From Norana najaformis (taxonomy: Eukaryota > Annelida > Clitellata > Crassiclitellata > Hormogastridae), in the NCBI GenBank assembly GCA_964023275.1, contig OZ029919.1, positions 12,459,702-12,523,701 on the forward strand: 64,000 nucleotides of DNA, read 5' to 3'. Of the stretch, positions 57,905 to 64,000 are shown piece by piece. The position numbers were made by a program, and so were the translations under genes. A model generated the notes under the pieces. That model was not told the DNA's origin. It saw nothing but the letters and a program-made list of their open reading frames with translations, and searched no databases. How positions within the stretch are numbered: position 1 is the first letter of the stretch; each line of letters starts with the position of its first letter.

Positions 57905-58552
57905 CTTCTTCTTTATGTTCTCTGCCCCTCGGCAGGTTCGTATGTCCAATGACGCCATCTTTCTCTGTTCTGTGCCTCTCTCTTCAGTCCACTGTATCCC
58001 TCCTCTGTCATCATCCAGTCCAGTAGCATTGCTCTTGGTCTTCCACGTGTTCTTTTTCCCTCCATTCTTCCTTCGATGATGTCTTTTAATAGGGTGTCCC
58101 CTCTCAGGATGTGGCCGATCCATTTTCTCTGTCGTCCGCGTATAGTGCCTATCAAGGATCTTTTTTCCTCTACCATCTGCAATATTTCTTCATTGGTTCT
58201 TCGCTCCCTCCAGCTGACTCTCTCCATTTTACGCCAAATCCACATCTCGAAGGCCTCTAGTCTTTTAATGTCCTCCTTCCGCATTGTCCACGTCTCTGAG
58301 CCATACTGGACGACACTCCATACCAATGTTTTAACCATTCTCTTTTTTGGCTTCCTGCTTAGATTGCCTCTGAGTAGCTCCCTCCTTTTATAAAATGCAT
58401 CCTTTCCCATAGCTATCCTTCTTTTTATTTCCACTTGGCACCTTGCATCGTCCGTAACCATACTTCCCAGATAGCAGAACTTCTCCACCCTTTCCAATTC
58501 TTCTCCATTTAACGTGATCTTTACATCCTTTTCATTTCCTTTGCTTACCCTC
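57905..58552 (-). mobile_element. Recent 5'-truncated LINE insertion with a perfect 21-bp TSD
   Basis: Identical 21-base direct repeats lie at 57884-57904 and 58553-58573 (both begin ATGGTTTATTTCC). The element between is 648 bp and ends (minus strand) in an A-rich AAGAAGAAG tail. Its single open frame, 58554-57913, has the post-RT region: [93 protein letters not shown] and [16 protein letters not shown]. No stop or frameshift interrupts it. Decayed relatives lie at 1-165, 34100-34556 and 53690-54510. Confidence 0.93.
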
Positions 58553-58599
58553 ATGGTTTATTTCCTAAACTATATACAAATCTAACAGGATTCATGTAG

Positions 58600-59440
58600 A
58601 AATACAATGTTGACCTCGGGTGGAAAAACCGGTGAACAGCCCCTGAAGAAGAAAAACACAACACCTACCAAAAGATGGTGATGAAAATGACTCAGAAAGA
58701 ACCAAGATGGTGAAACTATTCAGAAGAACCACACAAGTCATCCACGCCTGGGGACGCTAACATCACTGACCAATAGAGACCAGTAAAAAAACAGTAACTA
58801 AGACCAAAATCAAAATCCAGTGAGCCAGACTTAAACACAACATCTTTTAGAAGGTTGGCTTCACTTCCAAAATGTACAAAAGGCATGCAATGTACAACTT
58901 GCCCTGCTCGGTCCTATCCTATGCATCGTATGTAACATACCTCCTAACCAGAGGGTAGGGGAATATATAAGGTTACTGAATACTATTTGTCAGTCACAGA
59001 CATGATCAGAAAATGTTCAGTTGTAATAAATGCAAGCTATTATGCTAGTGATATCCAAGAAATATAACATTCATAGATTTGATAAGAAAATGGCCAACCA
59101 TTTGAGCTGACACAGTACTAAAGTCAGTGGTTGACTAAGAATGTCTTGAAAGACATTAAACTGTTCAGGGTGATGTTTAATATTCGAGGAATATTGTTGC
59201 AGGATCCGATGGAAACTCTGCTTTCACTGCATCCATTTGTTTGCAGATGGCAAGGACTAGTTTTGAGCTGAACAATCTGACCTTCATTCAGAAGATTTGC
59301 ATCCAGTCAGACGTAAAATGCGATCCTGCAAATTTATCCTGGCAACATTTCATTCAAAAAGTCACTGTAAAGACAGAAATAAGAGCTTTGGCTACATCTC
59401 TAACCATGTGATTTGGCAATGGAAATGCCTAAGGGTAATG
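58600..59440. other. Possible LTR-retrotransposon debris; no gene
   Basis: Sequence 57835-57883 plus 58574-58620 (split by the LINE) matches the reverse complement of 59800-59900, part of the Gypsy remnant. No intact coding sequence. Confidence 0.4.
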
Positions 59441-59445
59441 TGTAA

Positions 59446-59900
59446 TCATATCAGTGACTCAAAATAAATCTTAGACTTATCCCACACATTCATAGGACCC
59501 ACGATATCCATAACAAGCTGAGGGAATGATTCAGATATTACTGGGAAGTTTACCAAGGGAGCACATGTTGTGTTCGTATTCTTACTTTGTGTCTGACATA
59601 TGTCACAGGTGCAACAATATGTCTTCACAGCTTGACATATCCTATACCACCAGAACTGTCACAATAAGCGGTCTAGAGTTTTCTGCATCCGCAAATAACC
59701 ATTTGCAGAAATATTGTGCCGTATTTCTGCGCAGCAAAAAGCAACTTTGCACGCGGTTTAGATGGAACCACAATTTGTGTTATTCCCAAGCCCTCAGACT
59801 TAACTTTTCCCTCCTGAAGTCAATATCTTGTTTCTGTTTGATTCATGTTAGGTTTGTAAATAGCTTAGGAAATAAACCATATATTCTTCCATATCCCTAG
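59446..59900 (-). pseudogene. Ty3/Gypsy-type integrase fragment
   Basis: Minus strand: KTYCCTCDICQTQSKN is the CxxC half of the integrase zinc-binding (H2C2) domain. It is followed by PLVNFPVISESFPQLVMDIV and GPM, where the Asp is the first catalytic residue of the integrase core. Upstream frames are broken and the downstream core is lost. Confidence 0.75.
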
Positions 59901-60029
59901 ATAACCTGTAACATGTGGGGTCCATCTAAAACTGTTTTACTGGGTTTAGACAATTGTTAAAATAGTCAAGGTTACCAGAGACTTGGGTTCTGGATTTTGT
60001 TGTTGTACTGAAATGTTGAGGTAATTGTA

Positions 60030-61000
60030 CATTTTGGTTGTGCTTGTCTGGCTATGCAACAGGTCGTAGCCAAACAGGTAACACTCAATGAGGTATTTGA
60101 GAAGTTGAGAATAGAACTTGAGAGAATGGGTCAAGAAATGAAAGGTCTGAAAAAGTACAGCTGCAGAAAACTTCAGCTAAATTACTGTCACCATAGAAAG
60201 GAGGTATAGAGGATTGGTGTTTGAAGCCTAAACAATTGGAAATTAGGACCCAGAAGGAATGGAAGAGGCTGAAAGACAGCAACAAAAGAAGAATCGAGAA
60301 TTTGAGCTGGCTAAGATTAAGTACAGACTGAGGCAGAGAAAAGAAAGTTAAAAGCTGAGGTAGAGGAAGGAAAGGTAAAAGCTGAGGCTAAGGCAGAAGA
60401 GAGGTAAAGTAGAGGAAATTACAAGCTGAGATAGAAGAAGCCCAGACAGTATGAGCTGGAATTGAGTTGCCTAGATGGTGTGGAAACTTCGGGGTGGTGG
60501 TCAGCTTCGGTCAGCGGTCAAACTAGTACCAAAATTTGATGCCACTGCTGTCAAAAACTACTTACTGTCAATTGAGAAGGCTATGACCATTTCAAAAGGT
60601 TGTGACCATTTCAAAAGACAAATGGACTTCTATTGCATACTTAAGTGACGGGTAAGGCACAGAAGTGGTCTTCATATTGTTTGTTGTTGAATGTGAGGAA
60701 TACAGCATACTAAAGCAGGCTTTGATAACTGTGTACTTCCGAGTACCAGAGTAATATAGAACACGGTTTAGAATGATGGTGAAAGGTTAATTGGAGACCT
60801 ATTTCAAATGTTGCATTCCGGTTAACGTTGCCATTTCAAAGGTGGTTGAAAGTGGAAGAAGCTTTTGATGAATTAAGCAGAGCTTTAAAGTTATTCCAAC
60901 TTGAACAGTTTACAAATTGTCTGCCTGTGAAGCTACAGAAATGGATCATTGACAAGTAGCTGAAAACCCTCATGGAAGTAGCTAAATTGGCATCAAAACT
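60030..61000 (+). pseudogene. Ty3/Gypsy-type gag remnant
   Basis: Many stops and frameshifts, but the order is that of a gag gene of this type: ELERMGQEMKGLKK, a glutamate/arginine-rich coiled-coil region (60250-60460), KLVPKFDATAVKNYLLSIEK, and LEQFTNCLPVKLQKWI (about 60895-60950), followed by LKTLMEVAKLASKLV. It lies in the opposite orientation to the integrase fragment at 59446-59900. Confidence 0.65.
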
Positions 61001-61009
61001 GGTGGAGCA

Positions 61010-61240
61010 TTCCATCTTTTCCTTGTTGGAACATTCCACCAATAACTAGTAACTGATGGAACATTCCACTATTTGAGTGATGGACCATTCCACCAAAATA
61101 TTGGAGCATTTAACCTTTTGATGGCGGACCATTTAACCACTAACTGATGGAGCATTCTACATTTGGAGGACCATTTCATCACCTGCAGTTGGTGGTTTGG
61201 CTTCATCATGTCAAACAGAGGAAGTTCTCAAAGTTCCCGC
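61010..61240. mobile_element. Interspersed repeat (MITE-like), reverse copy of 16273-16505
   Basis: Contains tandemly arranged variants of GGAACATTCCACCA and GGACCATTTAACC, and TTGGTGGTTTGGCTTCATCA. Aligns with the reverse complement of 16280-16500. Confidence 0.65.
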
Positions 61241-62255
61241 CATGTGACCATCACAGGAAAAGCTTGAACCTGTTCCTTCCTGTGTCATTAATCAAGTTTA
61301 CAGCCGATCGCCCAGACTGAGTTTGTTAGCACAACTTTTATGAGGTTCTTAGAGGCACTGGAGGAATAGCCAGGTACAAACAAACACACATGCTTTTGGA
61401 ACTTTCTTCTTTTATCTGAATTGTTTTTAAGGTGTAAAAGACTGGTGTAGAATGACCTAGATTTTGACCAGATAGGCTGCAGATGTCTGAAAAATTGTTA
61501 ACACTTTGTAGGCATGGCTGCCTCTTGGAATTGACTTAAAAATGAACAATGAATGACTGTGCTTTTTTGTAAGCACAAACTCAGCAATTGGTTAAACTTG
61601 TTTTATCATAAAAGTTGGTTCTACTTTCTAAAATCAGAAATGTTGGTTGAACTTGATTGGTTGAACAGAGGAGACTGTTAGACATTCATTCTGTATGACT
61701 GCATTTTCTTTCAGTGAGATGAAGCCTAAGAGGCGCTGTAAAAGAGGCTATTTCCGCTCACTTATATAGGCACAGTATTAAAAATAATGTCAGATAAGAA
61801 GCATACACTTGCGACTTGTGGCTGCAGTGCTCGCAATGTCTGGTAAGAAGCTTTGCCTCTGTTGACGATGACCAGATAGTGCTTATACTTATGTATTGTG
61901 TTGTGTTTGCGTTACTCTGTTTGGTCTTAAGCCACAGTGGTTGTGCTGTTTTACCATGCAGCATGTTATTGTTAAGATTGTTGTATACGTAATTATCAGT
62001 ATGTGTTTATGTAGATACCTGTCCTGGTCACGCTTTTTAGAGTAAATGGTTGTGCGAGTTTTAACCAGGTGACAAGTGATGACCTGTTTTAAGAAAGTGA
62101 TGAAGAAAACACACAGCAGAGCTCAAGACAAGAGCTGAGACTCATGATGGCAGTCACTGTTCAAAATGAACGGCCTATAACAATGCTCAACAGATATTCT
62201 TCAGCTAAAGTTTGTAATCATGTTACATGTATTTTGTCTTTCTTTGTGTTTACAG
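61241..62255. other. Upstream flank of the LHFPL gene; nothing recognised
   Basis: No coding region. A LINE-3'-end-like phrase (CTAAGAGGCGCTGTAAAAGA) is at 61726-61746. The promoter or first noncoding exon of the LHFPL gene could lie here. Confidence 0.4.
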
Positions 62256-62380
62256 GTCCTTACCAAACAGATGTAAACTCTTAATGTGACCACATAAAAC
62301 TTTTATGTAACGTCGTGATACCACAGACTGTCTTCTACCACACAGTTGTTGTCTTGTGGTTAAATATTCCACCTGTTGTC

Positions 62381-62795
62381 ATGGAGACAGGTTTAAGCTG
62401 TGTTGGAAGATTCTGGTCATTACTTTCATTTCTTGCTGCATCTGCCGCTAGTGTTGGATTCTTCATGCCTTACTGGCTTGAGGGTGTGATCCACCACATG
62501 GATGGTGACTATAAGACGCATTTTGGAGTGTTTCGGCGGTGTAACTACCTAATGCCAGCGGCCTCTGAAGCGTCCACCAGAAAACCGATGGTGGTCGTGG
62601 TGGTAGAGCAGTGTGGGAGATATGCAACATTCTGGGACATACCAAGCATGTGGTGGCAGGCAGCCACTGTGGCAATTGGTGTTGGATGTGGCCTGGGCAT
62701 CCTTGTGGCTTTTTCAGCTCTTCTTTGCTGCTGTATTCAAGACTCGATGTCAAAGAACCTGTCCAGGATAGCAGGCGTAGTACAGCTGCTCGCAG
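62381..62795 (+). CDS. LHFPL1/6-like: LHFPL-family tetraspan membrane protein, first coding exon (gene continues past window)
   Basis: Four-pass membrane protein of the LHFP-like family, relatives of claudins and PMP22. This exon gives 138 residues plus one base and ends at a donor (CGCAG/gttagt). Visible parts: METGLSCVGRFWSLLSFLAA with a first hydrophobic segment (about residues 10-32) ending in the family-typical MPYWLEG; an extracellular loop containing FRRCNYL and VEQCGRYATFWDIPS, the hallmark of the LHFPL1/LHFPL6 branch; and a second membrane segment at about 97-120 followed by CCCIQDSM. ATG at 62381 was chosen because the family pattern begins there; an in-frame upstream ATG at 62315 would add unrelated residues. 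An acceptor at 62255 (tttacag) suggests a 5'UTR exon beginning at 62256. I could not identify the next exon before 64000. The loop between FRRCNYL and VEQCGRY is somewhat longer than usual. Confidence 0.88.
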
Positions 62796-62799
62796 GTTA

Positions 62800-64000
62800 G
62801 TTAATTTCACAGTACAGGTGATTACCAAAATATTTCATGATTTCTTTAAATATCGTGTGATCAGAATAGTATTCATAAACTCGAAGCTTTCTAATGTGCT
62901 ACTTAAAAGGTAAGCTGCACACCAGGTAATCCATGAGTGCTGTCTCAAGTCAGAGGGGTTGTCCAGAGATACCATATGAAGAACAAAATTCGATTGCCAA
63001 ATGACCAGAGAGAGGATATGGTGGAGATGTTATGGTAAGTGGTGTTTAGATTGAGAGAAATTGGAAGGCAGAGGATTAGGATGGATCAAGGTAAGATTTC
63101 TTGAAAGGTGGGACTTCAGTTTTGAATGAAAGCCTGAAGAGTGATAGAGAGCGAGGACTGAGGCAGATGATGTTAGGTAAGGAATAGGAAGGTGGAGCTA
63201 CAGAGAATTTGCGGAATTGAGGTGGGGGATTATTCCAGAGTTGATATTTATTGTGTAATGCTAGCGTGTGATCTTCGCCTAAAAGAAAAGATGTAATGTC
63301 CAGGTTTTTGTGTAACAAAAACTGTTCCTTCTTACTGGGGGTGGCCTAAGAACGCTTTTAAGTAGAAGTTTTGCAGGAATGCTTTGAATGATGGATGGAT
63401 GAGTAGGTAGGTGGATGGATGAATCATTAGGTAGGTGGATGGTTGTATGGCTGGCTTGCTGTATGGTCAGGTAGATGGGTGGATGGATGAATGTATCTAA
63501 TCTGATCATATGTATTACGAAAAAGCTTCTGTAGCATTGTTACAAGGCATCAATTGATGGTTGCCTTCTAAGCAAAACTCTGCATTCCAGAATCACAGTC
63601 CTTTAGACAGAACCAGTGAGGGTAAAGAACCTAAAAAGATTAGATGGATCATGGATGGATGGATGGATGGATGGATGTTTACTGTTTTGTGAGTTATTGG
63701 AAATTCTATACACTTGAGTATTCTAATAGCACATTCTCCTAATAGTACATACTCCTTGTATGAAAATACCAAGTAAAACCTAGGTCATAGCCAACATTTT
63801 ACCAAAGTCAAGTGGACTTACAGCTAAAGAGAGAAATATGATGGGACGTTGTACAAAATGCAGTCAGTCATGCTTTGTACCATTGATATATGTATCAGTA
63901 CCTTTGAATGATATGGTGTAGAGCAGGTGCATGTATTGGTGTAAATATTTTCAGATTGGATTAGATCAGAGGAATAGGGGGTTCCTCAAAGTAAAGGTGA
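62800..64000. other. LHFPL intron; decayed LINE 3' end and GGAT microsatellites
   Basis: 63060-63260 reads antisense like a LINE C-terminus/3' end, by position of phrases shared with 52560-52700. (GGAT)n-type repeats lie at 63386-63490 and 63650-63676. No further LHFPL exon was recognised. Confidence 0.45.

Noticed and set aside
58931-59069. Possible short solo LTR (TGTAAC…ATAACA with TATATAAGG and AATAAA inside)
   Set aside because: The TG…CA borders and promoter-like words fit, but there is no flanking duplication and no second LTR copy in the window.

Overview
The window is eukaryotic DNA from an intron-rich, transposon-rich invertebrate animal. The genes are animal-type, with short exons and GT-AG introns, and the ribosomal protein is clearly metazoan but not vertebrate. 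The phylum cannot be fixed from the sequence alone. Most of the long ORFs are transposon remnants, simple-repeat translations or shadows; only four host genes are supported.

Host genes, left to right: (1) the 3' half of an oxysterol-binding-protein-related gene (OSBPL10/11 type, + strand), ten exons from 9097 to 24183 that splice in frame to a stop; (2) a complete ribosomal protein L15 gene (+, coding exons 38018-40621, 204 aa) with a probable 5'TOP leader exon near 37118; (3) a complete SRSF7/9G8-type SR splicing factor (-, four coding exons 49926-43855, 193 aa) convergent with RPL15; (4) the first coding exon of an LHFPL1/LHFPL6-type tetraspan protein (+, from 62381), which continues beyond the window. 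RPL15 and SRSF7 are housekeeping translation and splicing genes. No functional link among the four is implied.

Mobile DNA fills most of the rest. 1-8.2 kb: LINE remnants of several families, a 1.8-kb LINE with a nearly intact reverse transcriptase, and a hAT element with a perfect 8-bp target-site duplication. 11.2-13.1 kb: a piggyBac-like deletion derivative bounded by an exact 57-bp duplication that carries an OSBPL splice donor. 17.2-18.7 kb: a LINE inserted in an older antisense LINE. 26.0-33.3 kb, the most remarkable part: two outward-facing, 3'-end halves of one DNA transposon form a giant imperfect palindrome, and a 3.5-kb Merlin (IS1016/ISXO2-like) transposon with an intact DDE transposase and a 12-copy 58-bp minisatellite is nested in one arm. 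33.6-37 kb: LINE fragments in both orientations. 47-51 kb: MITEs in and beside SRSF7, including one family related to the Merlin termini and a MITE-in-MITE nest whose uninterrupted relative sits in an RPL15 intron. 57.9-61.2 kb: a recent LINE insertion with a perfect 21-bp duplication, and Ty3/Gypsy gag and integrase remnants in opposite orientations. A tRNA-derived SINE family with AAT-rich tails recurs at least five times.

All calls come from reading the sequence. Family names rest on recognised motifs, and superfamily assignments of repeats without coding sequence are inference.
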